Part shown: piece after piece, positions 1 to 12,011 of the stretch
How positions within the stretch are numbered: position 1 is the first letter of the stretch
Layout: each line of letters starts with the position of its first letter
Assembly (NCBI GenBank): GCA_033725935.1
Contig: MU867087.1
Location: 372,001 to 436,000, forward strand
DNA: 64,000 bases
Origin: Cladorrhinum sp. PSN259
Taxonomy: Eukaryota; Ascomycota; Sordariomycetes; Sordariales; Podosporaceae
Reading direction: 5' to 3'
Program-made: the position numbers and the translations under genes
Notes under the pieces: model-generated
What the model was told of the DNA's origin: nothing
Databases searched by the model: none
What the model saw: the letters and a program-made list of their open reading frames with translations, nothing else

Positions 1-705
1 CTTCTCTTTTAATGCCCGCCCCCGCCGATCTTTGTTGGATCCTCAAAAAAATGCTTCCGGGCGAGATGCTCGTTGGTTGGTTGGGTGGATTTGCGGACAG
101 CCCCTCCAAATTTCCTTGCCATCTGTGAGCAGAGGAGAAAAGTCAATTGACCTAAGTGTCATTCGAAAAATCTCCCTGCTCATGCAAAACACAAAAAAAG
201 TAAATCTCCTTGAGTCATGGTTATCCGAGATGGAGAGGTGAATATCATGCCCAAAAAAAAAACCCGCTGAGACGTTTCCTTTTTCGTGAACGGAAGGTCA
301 TCAAGGTCTTTTTGCGTGGTGGAGCAATGCCAGCAGCCAAGACCCAAGAGTAAAAAAAGGTTAATATGGTACAGTCAATATTCCTACAAGCCGAAAAAAG
401 AGAGAGCAAAGCGATGAAGGTCTTGGTTGGATGGGTGTTGGCATCTTTTGTGGCGGATTTTTATGATGCATGAAATGGCGGGGACAGTGGTGTCAATCCG
501 TCACCGCTGTTGATAAAATGGAGGGAAAATGCCATGAGGCAATTCCCTCGTCAAAGCCAATCCCATTGTATAGGAGAGATAGGTCCCGATGATGCTCTGT
601 CCAGGATATTGGGGTAAGTGGGCAAGACAGGTGAGATGGCAAACTGAAGTGTGTGCACGTGTCGGCGGGGAAAGGCAGACCCATGGTTGAAACGACATGG
701 CGCGC
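1..705. other. Intergenic, 3' flank of the BET gene
   Basis: No supported gene. The only open frames here begin at TTG or overlap the downstream gene in other frames and have no recognisable domain. The last part is presumably the 3' UTR and terminator region of the BET protein gene that ends at 706. Confidence 0.5.
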
Positions 706-3700
706 TTAGTCCTCCTCCGAGTCGACCTCGTCTTCACTGCCAAAATCAGCTTGAGCGGCAGCAGGTTCGGCAGGCGCCGCACCGGTGCCCTCGATCGACT
801 CCATGGGCTCCTGGCTCCCGGAGGCTTGACGAGTGGCTTGGGCCCTCAGCTCGTTGAGCTGCTGAATACGGCGCTCCTGCTCCAACTTGCTCATTGGCTT
901 GTTCTTCTTCGACTTGGTGGCCGAGGACTTGTTCTTGTTAGTCGGCGGATCCGCCGGAGCGTGGGCATAAGCCCTCTCCTTCTCCTGCCTGATGACCTTT
1001 GCATCCGGGTAGGCTTTGCAGACAATATCATAGATCTTAGCCAAGGCATCGTCAGAGAGTTGCTCAATGTCAAGCTCCAATTCGCCATCTGGATTCTCCC
1101 CCTGACCGGTGTCCTTCTTGATGAGTTCGATCGCCCTCTCAAGGTAAGTACCATCCAGTTCGCCGAGATATTGGGTCACGACGTCCTTCTCAGCAGCTGT
1201 GACCTTGCGTCTGGGAGCAGGCTTCTTGGGCGCCGACTTCTTGAAGGCCCCAGATGAAGCTCCACCTGAGCCAGAGACGCTTGCTTTCTTGGCGTGGGCG
1301 CCAGCGTGATTCCCACCACTGGGCTTTTTGGATTTGTTAGGAGCAGGCTTGGGCTTTCCTGGCTTCTTGGCAGGCAGGTTCGCCAATTTTGCCCGCTCTT
1401 GCATGAGGTTCTTCTGCAGCATGGCGACGACTGACTGTGCGATCTCTACCTCGGAGATGTCTGCCGTGCCGGAGTTGACAAGATTGTTAACCTTGTTCTG
1501 CTCCTCCTGCAATCTACGCTGAATGCCTGCGATCTTGATCTGCGCCGCCTTGTGTTCCTCATCGAGCTCATCGCCCTCAGACTCGGCGTCTTCATCCTCC
1601 GACTCATCCTTGTGACGCGGGCTGGCAACGGCGGCAGGCGGTGCATGCTTGGCCAACCATTCATCCTTTCGCAGCATCTCAGTCCGGTAAAGCAGCTGAA
1701 GCCTCTTGGCTTGCTCGTAGACAATATGACCTTCGCCGTTGAACAGCTTGCAGTTCTTGATGATGAGGTCAAAGTCCCGGTCAAAGTCCTTGAGAGTAGC
1801 ATAATCGCCTGCATGAAGTTTCTGGGTCAGAAGGGAGAGATCCATTGGCTTTTTGACGATCTTGTGGTAGGTGGGAATGTTGAGAGCGACGGGGTCAACT
1901 GGCTGAGTGAACGGCGCATTGAACTCAAAGTGCTTGGACTTTTTAAGCTCGGTAAGAACTTCATCCGCAAAGCGAAGTTCTGGAGGGAGCTTCTTCTTGC
2001 GCTTTGTGTCGTAGGGCAAATCACGGGAATGCGCTGGCTTCAATGGGCGCTTGTTGCGGCTGTCAGCCTTGGTGCTATCACGTCTGATGAGCGGGACGCC
2101 GTTGTTTCCTGGAGGAATTGCGAATGCAGGGTTCTCGGTAGGCACTGGTTTCGGTGCAGGACTGGCAACCTTTGGCGGACGCTGAACTGGCGTGGGAGCA
2201 GCCGCAGGAGCACTTGAACGAGGCTCGGTGTGCCGAGTTGGATGCTGCTTTACGTGGTCCTTCCGGTCAGGCTTGGCGGGCTCGACAGCCGGTTGAGCTC
2301 TCATCCGCTGAAGAATGGCTTTGCGGCATTCCATGGCCTGCTGCGTCACCTCATGCTGAGGCCCGTTGAAGTGGATGGAATTGTCAACCAGGAGTTGAAG
2401 ATCGGCCTTGAAATCGCCCAAAGTAATGTATGGGCGGGTTTCACCACGCAGGCGCTTCTCCATCGAGCTGATGTCAACCGGATTGGTCACGCGCGCCGAA
2501 TATTCAGGCCACAAAAGCGGCCAAAGTGTCTGGACGGACTGACGGAAACTGAGCCCTACCTTCGTTTTCTTGACGCCGGCAAGAACGTTGCGAATCTGTC
2601 TGCTCTGCCACTCCGTGATTGGGTTGTTATCAAGCGAGTCATCATCCAAGGTCTTGGGGTCTCCATTCGGAAGACGCAAGGAAACAGCGCCGCCGGGTTT
2701 TTGATCAACTTCCATCTTGTCCTGACTCTCCACTTTAACCGAATAGTCGACCTTTGTGCGCTTGGCAACTGGTTCATCTTCACTATCAATGTCACGCTCG
2801 TGCGAATTCTTGGCCTGCGCTTGTGCAGACTCGGACATGCTGGTATCAGCCGTCCCGGCAGTTTTGATGGCAACGTCAATGGCATCGCCGATAGGCGTAA
2901 CCGGAGGAATTTCGCTGGCGGTGGTTTCCTGGGTGCTCTCGGCACGCTCAGCAGCGGGCTCTTGGGCATCTGTCATCACCACATCGTCCTTTTCCGCGTT
3001 CGAAGTGGCCGCAGGAACAACAGGGATAGTCTTGGGCGAAGGAGTTTCGTCAACATGAGCAGCGGGGGCAGCAAGGGCCACCTCAGCCGCAGGGGATTCC
3101 TTTGCTGTCGTCTCAGGCTCTTCCTTGGGCTCAGGCTCAGTCTTTGGTTCGGATTGCGGCTTGGTCTGTGCTCCTGGGGCAGCCTCGGGGGTCAGGACGG
3201 GTTGCGACTCGGGCGCAGTTTCCACCTTGGACACGCTCTCCTCCTTTGACGATGGCTTCTCTTCGGTGGTTGATGGTGCAGGTGACGCATCAGGCATCTC
3301 AGTATCGGGGGGAGTTGGAGCGCTGATCTCGACCGTCTCTGGCTCTGCCTCCATCTTCACAGGAGCAATTTCTTCCTTCATCTCGTCTGCTTTCTCGGGC
3401 TCTGTTGGTTTATCGGTTGGTTCGGCGGTATTGTCGATCTTCACGGTGATAATTGTGGAAGATGCGTCGTCGTCCTTGGTGAACTTTGTCTCAGTCGCTG
3501 GCGCTGAGTTTTCACTGTTGTTTGGCGCGGTTCCGGACTCGGACTCTGATTGTTGTTTGTCCGGGGAGCTGTGCCTGCAAAGGTGGGAGAAAAAAGAGAA
3601 AAGTTAGCGGGCGATGCAAACCCCCAAAAAGGAAAAGATAAATGAAAGAAGAGTAACAAGGTTCGAGAAGATGAAATGCCTGGACCTACCCATTCACCTC

Positions 3701-3802
3701 CATAGTGCCATTCAAAGTTTCCTTCTCCAGCGCCAGAGGAGCTTGGAGGGGCTTCTCGGCAAGAAGCGCGCCTTCCGATTGTTGTGTAGTCATAACTGCC
3801 AT
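706..3802 (-). CDS. bdf1: BET-family double bromodomain protein (Bdf1-like)
   Basis: Two exons, 3802-3690 and 3574-706, encode about 993 residues. The 115 bp intron has donor GTAGGT, branch GCTAAC and acceptor TTGCAG, and the join keeps frame; an apparent start at 3444 is a GTG inside the frame. Order: acidic/Pro-rich N terminus; bromodomain 1 (about 360-465, with NPVDISSMEKRL and IHFNG); linker; bromodomain 2 (about 565-670, with KKPMDLSLLTQKL and NCKLFNG, keeping the acetyl-lysine Asn); Lys/Ser-rich stretch; ET domain (about 820-900, ending AKIYDIVCKAYP); acidic C terminus. BET proteins bind acetylated histones through the bromodomains and recruit chromatin and transcription factors through ET. 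Bromodomain 1 looks more divergent than 2. The start could also be the Met at 3793. The family call is secure; the symbol is by analogy with yeast BDF1. Confidence 0.93.
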
Positions 3803-6536
3803 GCGTGATTGGCGATGCAACACGTTCAGGCACGACGCAACATTTAAATAGGCTGTGGTTGAGGTCAATTAGCGACGCATGTCAGAATGAGAAATCCGAT
3901 GCGCAACAAGCGGGGGACGCGACGACGGAAATGGGAGGAGTCGAAAAGTCGCAAGATCGCAGTCGCAAATAAATCGATCCGTTGCGGCGCAACAGTGAAA
4001 TTGGGTGAAATGAATGTATTTGAGAGTTATTCGCGACGATGCGACAGCGAAATGACGTAGATAGTTGATTGCAGCGCACACGATTACGAAAAAAGTGTGG
4101 CGACGACGACGAGGTGCGTGATTACGGGAAAAGAGGCAATTGGCGCGTGGCGGGGATGGTTGGTAGGTGGGTGATGAAGGTGGTGAGGGTTGTGAGGGTT
4201 ATGAGAGGGAGTGTGGAAATGGAGAAGATGGGGACGTGCACACGCGTTGTATCGCGACAACCCAAAAGGTTCAAGAAGAACAAGAAAAAAAATTGGCGAC
4301 CACTCACAGATTCGCGAAAAGAAATGCGCCGGGGGGGAAGGCTGAGAATTATAGCTCCCGGGGGTGCTAGCCTTGCGGGATGGTGTCTTTCGGAAGTGGA
4401 AAAACTTGGACGGGGGACCGGGGTGAGATACAAGAAGGGAGAGGAGGAAAAAAAAGTGGTTGGAAATGGTGGCTGGGGATGGTTGTCGATAAAAGGAACC
4501 CGTGGACCGAAAAACGGAGTGTGGATGTTGTCACTGATTTTGTGCCCCCGTTGCTGGGTGCTGGCTCTGGCTTGGGGGGTGAGGGTCCCTGTGCGCGGCT
4601 TCTGGTTGGTCGCTGCGGGGGGGGAAGCGGTCTGTGATTTTGTACCGCGATCACTCTTTTTTTTTCTTTCGAAATTTCTGGGTGAAAACATGCGTCAGTC
4701 CCGGTCGGCAGCTCGGGGCTATTTATCAGAGCTGCTTTTGCTCCAGCCTGCAGGGAGGGGATCCGCCTCTGACTGGCTTGATTGGTCTTGTCGATGCAGC
4801 TTCGTGAGTCCTGGTTGGCCACGTCCCAGATAAAGTGGGCCGTGCGCGAACGAGACGGGGGACACAAAGTGTCTTCTGTGCCACACCCAGCTCAAATTTG
4901 TCCTTGCATCAGCTCTCTCAGCAGCCTGGCAGGCAGGAAGCTCATCCCGTCCGTCAGTTCCCTCCCTCTTCCATCACCTTCCGCCGCGCAACACGCTCAT
5001 TCTCATCAAAACAACAACGATGCAAAGGCACTCAACTCACCAGCTCTTGTTTCCCCACATTTTTGGGGTTCAACGACACGGTCCGGTAAATGGATGGTAG
5101 GTAAAGAGAGAAGATGGTCGCGGTATTCGCCGGATGCGACGCGCAACTGGCGGCAACAAGCTCTTGGTGCACAAAGACAAGGGAGAACTGGAACAACCCG
5201 CACCAAAGATGCCAACGGCAAGCCGCAAAAAACTGCTTTCGGCTCCTTCAGTTTCTCTGCGGATCACTCGGAGATAGATGAGATTAGGTATAAAACTCCA
5301 GCGCCGTTTCCCAGATGTCAGATGTCCTTATTGTCCGGCGTCCTGGAGGCAAAATGCCGGGATGGCGAGTTGATGGCAACGGAGGCGATGGGTTGCTGCC
5401 CACCACGGGCACCTGAAACAAGTAGGTGCGCCGGGTTGCAACCGACGCTAGAGCTTTGGGATACGCGATAATGACGCGAGCCCGTTGAACTGGTCCGCCT
5501 CTTTGAAAGAGAAGGAAAAAATGTCAAAAATGTCACCTTTTTGTGAGCACAGTCGTGTTCTCAAAGACGCGACGCGTCGAGGTGAGATAAGAGATACAAA
5601 GCGGGTTGGTTACTTGGATTGTGGTTCCTTACCGATTCCAGGATGGGGGCGCAAAACGGGAGTCCAGATTTTTTCGCGGGCAAAGATTTGGCGAATCCTT
5701 GAATCGGGGGTCGGGTCTCGCTTTGTAGCTGGCGGATTCCTCCGTTTTGACCCGTCGACGAAGTGGTGGAAAGTGAGCTATCTCAGCCAATCAGCGCACA
5801 TCCGAGATTCACCCAACATGCAGCTTGACGCCTCACCAGGACATGGCCTCTAACAATTACCACTTACCTCGGATTGAGGCCCAACTCTCAACGGGTTGAG
5901 GTCACCGCAAAATCTTCTTGAGAAAGCTCAGGTTTTGTCCAGGCACTTGACGGTGTCACAAATCGGAGTCCGGAACTTCCAATCAGCAGTTCCAGCTTCG
6001 CCAAGTGTCCTCTATCAGACCCGCCCACCGGCAGCTTTTGCACAGCCACACTCTGCCGTCACAGAATCGCAGGACCTCGAATCCTCGTTTGTTCGAGAGC
6101 GAGGTTGTTTGGTTGTGCAAACAAATTTCCACTTTCATTTCCGTAATTATTGTGACAACAAACGCACCCTTGATTACTCATCATCATGAATGAAAAGACA
6201 CAAGTCGCAGATCACCTGACTGATCATGAGGAAGTGTGGGCATCAGATGCCAAGACGTGCCTGCAGGGAAGGGACCCGCTTTTCGTTATCGCATTTGGCT
6301 GCGGGGCCTGCCAAGCCAGAATCGCAAAAAAAAAGTTTGGCCGCCGTGGTGTCTGTTGATGAATTTTTGCTGCAACTTCAATCCAATCACTGATGAACCA
6401 TACAATACTATTTCGACGACCTTCTACTCCAAACTTACCATTATTCCGTAACTAAATACTGTCGCGAATTAGTATTTAACCAATTGGCCTAAATCTCCTG
6501 CCCTAAATCCCCGTTTCCCGTACCCAGATCGCAACC
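3803..6536. promoter_or_regulatory. Long shared upstream region between bdf1 and the Utp12-domain gene
   Basis: A 2.7 kb region separates two divergently transcribed genes. It has G-, A- and CT-rich stretches and open frames on both strands without domains or clear splice logic. I read it as 5' UTRs and promoters of the two flanking genes. An unrecognised non-coding RNA or short upstream exons cannot be excluded. Confidence 0.45.
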
Positions 6537-7757
6537 ATGTCGACCAAAAGGAAAGCAGCCACCATTGCCAAGCCAGTGGTGAAGCAGAGTGCAAAGGCGG
6601 CTTCCAATACCAAGATCAATGAGGCACAAACAACAGTCTCCACGGGTCTGTCCCCAAAATCCGCCCAGAAGCAACAAGTCCAAGTCATCGAGTTGAGCGA
6701 CTCGGACAGCCTTGGCGGCGCCGCTGATAACGATGAGGAGCTGGGCGATGACGAGCAATTGGACCAACAAATTGCGTCCGAGAACAGATCTAGTGAATCA
6801 GCAGATATCGAGATGGAAAATGTCGGCGATGCCTCAGATGAAGAGCAGACATCGGAGCCAACATTTGGCGAGCTTCTCCGTGGCAACTCGACCGTCGATG
6901 TTTCTGCCGCCGTTGCTGCACAGGCAGCCTCAAGCAGCTCCCGCGCCGAGCTACAACAGAGACAGTTAGCAGGTCTCGTCAGCAACAACTCGCTCGCTAC
7001 AGTCCTGAACCAGGCCCTCCGAACCAACGATGCCGAACTTCTCGAGTCTTGTCTCCAGACGACCGACACCACAATTGTCGAAAACACTGTCAATAGAATG
7101 GATTCGGCCCTCGCAATGCAGCTCCTCAGCCATCTTGCCTCCCGCATGCACCGCCGGCCTGGCCGTGCTCTCAGTATCATGATGTGGATGAAACTCACCA
7201 TGATCGCACACGGAGGAACACTTGTCAACCATCCAGATCGCGTCTCCCGTCTAGGCGAGCTTCAGCGTGTCTTGCAGGAGCGCGCAAAGGGCCTCCCGGT
7301 CCTTCTCCAGCTCAAAGGAAAGCTCGAGTTGCTGGACGCGCAGCTCAAACTGCGCAAGGCAGCCAAGCTTCAAGCCGCCGGCAAGGGGCCAGAGTACGGT
7401 GGGGAGGATGCTTCTAGCGATGAAGATGAGAATGATGACGAGGCTCAGATTGTATACGTGGAGGGAGAAGAGGACTCGAGCAAAGCGCTCACCAATGGCG
7501 CTGGCTCATCCCGGGCAGCTGTTGAGGATGAGGACGATTTCCCTACCGCCAACGGCGTCATTGGGGACTCGGATGAAGACTCGGAGGAAGATTTCGGAGA
7601 GGAGGCGGAGGAAGACCTTGCCGAGGTCGAGTCCATGGATGAGGATGAGGTTGACCACGACGATATTGAGGACGAGGAAGAAGAAATGAGCGGGGCCGAG
7701 GCCGAGCCTCCAACCAAGGTTCGAAGGACGTCGGCGAGGCTCGTACAGAAGAAGTAG
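6537..7757 (+). CDS. Utp12-domain nucleolar protein (SSU processome, Utp5-like)
   Basis: Single exon of 406 residues; the ATG at 6537 follows an A-rich context (gcaaccATG). The N terminus is basic then acidic/Ser-rich (about 1-110). The core at about 150-265 matches the Utp12 (Dip2/Utp12) domain: a helical segment from LAGLVSNNSLATVLNQALR through MQLLSHLASRMHRRPGRA to LVNHPDRVSRLGELQRVLQERAKGLP. The C terminus is long and Glu/Asp-rich and ends in a basic tail. In yeast such domains end WD-repeat proteins of the UTP-A and UTP-B modules, which act in pre-18S rRNA transcription and processing in the nucleolus. No WD repeats are visible, and at 406 residues it is shorter than yeast Utp5, so either they are absent in this lineage or an upstream exon is missed. 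Utp5 is the best guess; Utp9 or Utp4 partners are possible. Confidence 0.8.
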   Translation: MSTKRKAATIAKPVVKQSAKAASNTKINEAQTTVSTGLSPKSAQKQQVQVIELSDSDSLGGAADNDEELGDDEQLDQQIASENRSSESADIEMENVGDASDEEQTSEPTFGELLRGNSTVDVSAAVAAQAASSSSRAELQQRQLAGLVSNNSLATVLNQALRTNDAELLESCLQTTDTTIVENTVNRMDSALAMQLLSHLASRMHRRPGRALSIMMWMKLTMIAHGGTLVNHPDRVSRLGELQRVLQERAKGLPVLLQLKGKLELLDAQLKLRKAAKLQAAGKGPEYGGEDASSDEDENDDEAQIVYVEGEEDSSKALTNGAGSSRAAVEDEDDFPTANGVIGDSDEDSEEDFGEEAEEDLAEVESMDEDEVDHDDIEDEEEEMSGAEAEPPTKVRRTSARLVQKK

Positions 7758-8121
7758 AGTTGCTTTGAGAGTGAAGTGCAGACGAATCCCAGTGGAGACC
7801 GGACAGGTGGGAGTAACGAGCTCACAATCGAAGAGTTATTCGATCACTTATTCGGGTTCGAGAGCTCAGCCGAATCATCATAATTTCTGGGCGTCAGCTA
7901 ACAGCGCGCTATGGGATTTAAGGGTATTTTGCTGCGGCGTTCACATTACATGTACATACATACATACATGCATCGCAGGCTTATCAGCGTATGATATCAT
8001 GATAGGGCTATGTAGGCTTTGGAGTCAAAATAAAAAAAGAAGAAGAAGAAAGACTAATAGACGCCGGATATTGCGGTTTCGGCTGTTTGATATTCTTTTT
8101 TCGTTGTTGGACTACGCAAAG
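7758..8121. other. Intergenic, 3' flank of the Utp12-domain gene
   Basis: Contains a short tandem run acatacatacatacatgcat near 7950 and an A/G-rich tract near 8030. No supported gene. Confidence 0.4.
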
Positions 8122-8902
8122 ATGTCAAAAGATCAGTGTGAATTATACCACAGGCCTTTCCTATTGAGAGCCAAGGGCCATCGCAATTACTTGCAGTGTT
8201 ACCACACGCCGAGCTATGAACAGTTCCTAGAATGTAAATATTTACCATGTGAACTTGTAGGTTGACCTCAAATATCTAACCGGGATTCTTTATTGCGATA
8301 GCTTGTCTTGAACCTCAAGTCATATTCTTTGGGGCTACCATGCTGCCTGACACTGCTTTCCCCTAGGATCTCGGGAGCTTGTCGCCTCTTTTGTATCCTT
8401 AAGTTGCAGAGGGTTACGGAGGATTTGCATATTGACCTCTCTTCTCCTCTTCCTCTTCCTGAGGTTTTCGTTTTCTTTTACCTTTCCATTTCAAATTAAT
8501 AATCTCATCAATACTCTTGACCCATTGAAGGTTTTGGTTATTTCACTGCTATCATCCTCATCTTATATCCTTATCACTAAATTAATGACATATATCTTGT
8601 GCCTTTGAAACAGGCTTTACGATGAGAGACCACGATACTCTCGCACCCCGATATTACGCCCCAAGCCAAGTTCGCTCGTCAAGATCATTATAGCACTTAC
8701 AACCTACTCAATATCAGTCCTCTTTATCGGCCTCTATCCGCGCGAAGGAGTCCCCAAGAAAATGTTCAGTGGCGTTGGGAAGGGTTTACAAGAAGTCCAA
8801 ACCTTTATCTTCGGCTTTTACCTCAGTCCATATAGTCAGGAACATATCGCTTCGTTGATGACTCGAGTTCCGGGAATTCCTTCTCAAAAGAAAAATATAT
8901 AA
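8122..8902 (+). CDS. Possible small multi-exon gene with a membrane segment
   Basis: Tentative. An ATG at 8122 opens a frame of about 37 codons (MSKDQCELYHRPF...) ending near a GTAAAT donor at 8234, with a CTAAC branch (about 8277) and AG acceptor at 8301. Farther on, an acceptor CAG at 8611-8613 starts an open frame to a TAA at 8900. Its product has a likely membrane helix (LVKIIIALTTYSISVLFIGLY) followed by a basic tail. I could not connect the first and last exons in one frame with confidence, so the exon structure is unresolved and the two parts may belong to different or decayed genes. No family recognised. Confidence 0.3.
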
Positions 8903-10468
8903 TCCGGAGAGTCTATTTATTGTCCAGTGTCTGATCATCGAGGTAATAAGTTGGAGAAGGCAGTTGCGGCCAAGCTCCTGGACTGGTAGACTCTATCCGC
9001 ATGCAATATGATAGCTGTTACTGCGTATTTGCTTTTGTATTTGCTTTTGAGATTCATGGTTGAGTTTTAACAGCAAGTGCCGTTAATAATGCGTTGTGGC
9101 CGGGGCTGCATGATCGAGAAGGAGGTTGATGGAGGACAATGGGAGTGACTTGGATCAAGCAACGCGAATTTCACTGTGAAATATATATTAATACAATCAA
9201 TAGACGCAAAAAAGTCCATTATGTAGTGGGCAAAATGAATCGTACAAACTAACAAACCTTGCCGAAAAAGGAAAAAAAAAGAAAAAGAAAAAATGGAGTA
9301 AATAAGCAAACATCCGTGATAGCATCAAAACTCAAATATTATGCAAAGAAAAACATCCAGGTTTTTCGAACGAGTACTAACAGACAAGATATCTCACAAA
9401 AAAAAAAAAATAACAAGATCAAAAAGCTCACCACCCTCTCCTAGAAGAGCAGGGATGGCTACGAAAACCACTTTGTGGTTTTACTTTTTTTTTTTTTTTT
9501 CAGTCCCCTGAAAGAGACACGGCGACATACTCCCGACTCGAACTCGTGAAGTTCTGGCAAACTTGAAACGAAAAACCCGAGTACCTCCCCTTCCCACCGC
9601 CACGCGCATGCCGCTTGACCATTGACTCTTGTCTCTTGGTTTTTTTTAGGGGAGGCATTAGTTCAATTCGGAAACGAGTCTATTATGGTGCGGATCATCT
9701 CCTCGATCTGGACTCGTGCATCAACATGTCTCGGAGACGGGTTGGCGGTCCCCGGTTGGGGGGAAATCAGAACAAAACCGGGAATTCTAACTCGTCGCCA
9801 CAGGTATATGGCATGCGAGTTAATTCTGAAAGTCGATCGATTATTGGCTGCCGAGAATTTAGAGAATTCCGGCAAGCCGTCGATCCCAGGGTTCCAGTCA
9901 ATCAGAGAGAAGGAGAAGGGTCTGGAGGGGAGGAGGCCAAAAAAGCCCTAAAGGCACCCCTCATTTTGTGTCAGGGTATACATTGTCCAGCACACCATCA
10001 TGCGGGAGTTCCCGATCAAATACCGTCCAGCCCACCTCTTGGGCGCTTCATTCAACCTGTGGCGGTTATGCAATGTTTCAGCTTGGCAGCCAGAAGCCGG
10101 CCGGACGCGGACACAGAAGGATGATTGGTGTATCGGGTTACGCCACAAATTATGTTTCTTTTTTTCGATGCTCCTCTCAGGGGGCGTCTCCCCGTGGGGT
10201 ATGCAGATTTCTTTGGAGATTGAAGGGGGGACTGGGACGAAAACTTGAATTCGAAATGAGTGGGCGGTTATATATTGCGAAGAAGAAGCAATGCCGGCAT
10301 TCTTTATTCTTGGCTACGCATTCAGGGGGGAGGGAAGAAGGGGAAAGCGGCTGAAGGAGGACGATGTATTTGTACTAGTAGTCTTCCACGGACGAAATGG
10401 GGTTTCTTGTTCTTGATGGATCGAATTTCTGCCACCTTTAGTTTGTGCCGGATGCTACTCTCTGGAAG
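8903..10468. other. Intergenic, low-complexity
   Basis: A-rich tracts (9265-9295, 9400-9415), a T-run near 9490, and several open frames with no domain, many lacking ATG starts. Probably the 3' region of the preceding locus and the promoter of the membrane protein that follows; a TATATATT sequence sits near 10269. No gene supported. Confidence 0.4.
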
Positions 10469-11589
10469 ATGTCAACAAAAGGCCGATCTGGTGCCACCCT
10501 CCTTGGCGGGATGGGATCGAAAAATGTGCCCACGTTGATGATTCTCCTCTCATACTTCCAAGACTCTATTGCACAAGAACTGTCACCCACAACCAACATC
10601 AACTCTTTCGTCCGCCACACCCACCAAGTCCCATCAACCGACCTCCTAGAGCAAAAACTCACGACATCAGGAGTAAGTCCTTTTTACTGCTTGTTCCAAC
10701 AATCACCTGTACTAATTCAAGCTTTCCCTTGCAGTTGACCACAACCGTCCCGACAACCACAGCCACAACTCCAACACTCTCAATCTCCACCGAGTCCGAG
10801 CCCACCACCCTCCAAACTTCAACATCCACACCAACCCCCATCCCTCACCGTCTGCCGACACCCCTAATAATAGGGATAACCCTAGCCAGCACAATAACCT
10901 TCTTCGCCCTCCTCGCCCTCCTCATCTTCTTCCTCCGGCGTCGTTGTTCCTGTTCCCGGTCCAAACCTAACCTCCCCCCCTCCCGAAGTAACCACCAACT
11001 TCTCCTCGGCCGCCACTTTCGCCATTCCAGACCTCCAAACCAATCCTCCGTCACGCTCGTAGCAGGCTACGACGACCATGACAACGAACTTCTTCCAAGA
11101 CCACCGCCGCGCGTACGAACGCCCATTCCTTTTGCCAAGCCATTTGCCCACTTGAAGAAGGCAAGCCAGGATATAGCAGCGAGGATGACGCCAGGCCGAG
11201 AAAGAGAAAGGGAAAGGGAAAGGGAGAGAGAAATCACGGGGTTGGATACGTTAGGAGAAAGAGAAGGATATGGATACGGATATGGGTACGGGTATAACGA
11301 GTTTGATGGTGGTGTGCATCCCGCTTTGAGGGGTTCGGAAAATGCGAGTAATAGGAATGATGGAAGGAGGACAGGCGGTCGAGAAAGGCAAAGAGAAACG
11401 ACCGAGAGCGTCGTTGAGAGCCTCGACTGGGACTGGAAGAGGGTTTATGTTTATCCGTTTGCTGGAGGACAGGGAGGGGTGAGCAGAACAGGGTCGAAGG
11501 TTAGTTTACCTGGTTCAACGAGGTCGGGGACGTCGAGGTTGGGGAGCGAGACTGTTTGTTTTGCCGAGGGGTCTGGGAGTAATCGATAA
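10469..11589 (+). CDS. Ser/Thr-rich single-span membrane protein
   Basis: Two exons, 10469-10672 and 10735-11589, joined by a 62 bp intron (GTAAGT donor, TACTAAT branch, TTGCAG acceptor, phase 0). The start is uncertain: in-frame ATGs lie at 10469, 10511 and 10538. The exoplasmic part is short and Ser/Thr/Pro-rich (LTTTVPTTTATTPTLS). A strong membrane helix follows (PLIIGITLASTITFFALLAL), then an Arg/Cys stop-transfer RRRCSCSR. The long cytoplasmic tail carries an (RE)n run and a (GY)n run, both from simple nucleotide repeats. The layout resembles fungal mucin-like cell-wall sensors and WSC/Mid2-type proteins, but no WSC cysteine domain is present and no clear signal peptide is visible. Function unknown; plausibly plasma membrane. 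Confidence 0.6.
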
Positions 11590-12011
11590 GGGAGATGAGC
11601 AAACGCAAAAAAAAGGAAAAGAAAAGCAAAGGCGAAAAAAAAAACCAATGGGTCTGGGTATGCAAAGAATCTATGATACATGAGGAAACGGCAAGTAATG
11701 GGTAATGTTAAGGACACACGGTCTGTGACAACAGAGAAACCGGGGGGATGAAAGAAAAAAAAAAAAAGGAAAAATGGGTAATACGATATTGAAACGAGTG
11801 AATGGCTGGCCAGCTGATTTTATTTTCTAAGGGGCATATATAAATGAATACATGCGTGAATCAAAAAAAAAAAAACGGACCCATTAAAAAAAAGTCCAAC
11901 AAGAATCCTCTTCATCACACCCTATGGGCCCGCGAGGAACCCCTCTACCACACCATAGCTTTCTCTATTTCATGTCCCTCTGAGAGAGAGCACTTGAAGG
12001 GCAGCCCTGAT
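11590..12011. other. Intergenic between convergent genes
   Basis: A-rich stretches (11610-11645, 11755-11770, 11863-11872) lie between two convergent genes. This fits two overlapping 3' UTR/poly(A) regions. No gene seen. Confidence 0.45.

Noticed and set aside
2230..3249. Plus-strand open frame of 339 codons opposite the BET gene
   Set aside because: Antisense shadow with Leu/Arg/Gly-rich composition; the minus strand has clear bromodomains.
3444..3444. Start of the BET protein at 3444
   Set aside because: The codon is GTG inside an open frame that continues to a splice acceptor at 3575 and an upstream exon.
4069..4833. 254-codon plus frame between bdf1 and the Utp12-domain gene
   Set aside because: Arg/Gly/Trp-rich, no domain and contains no conserved motif; more likely leader/promoter sequence.
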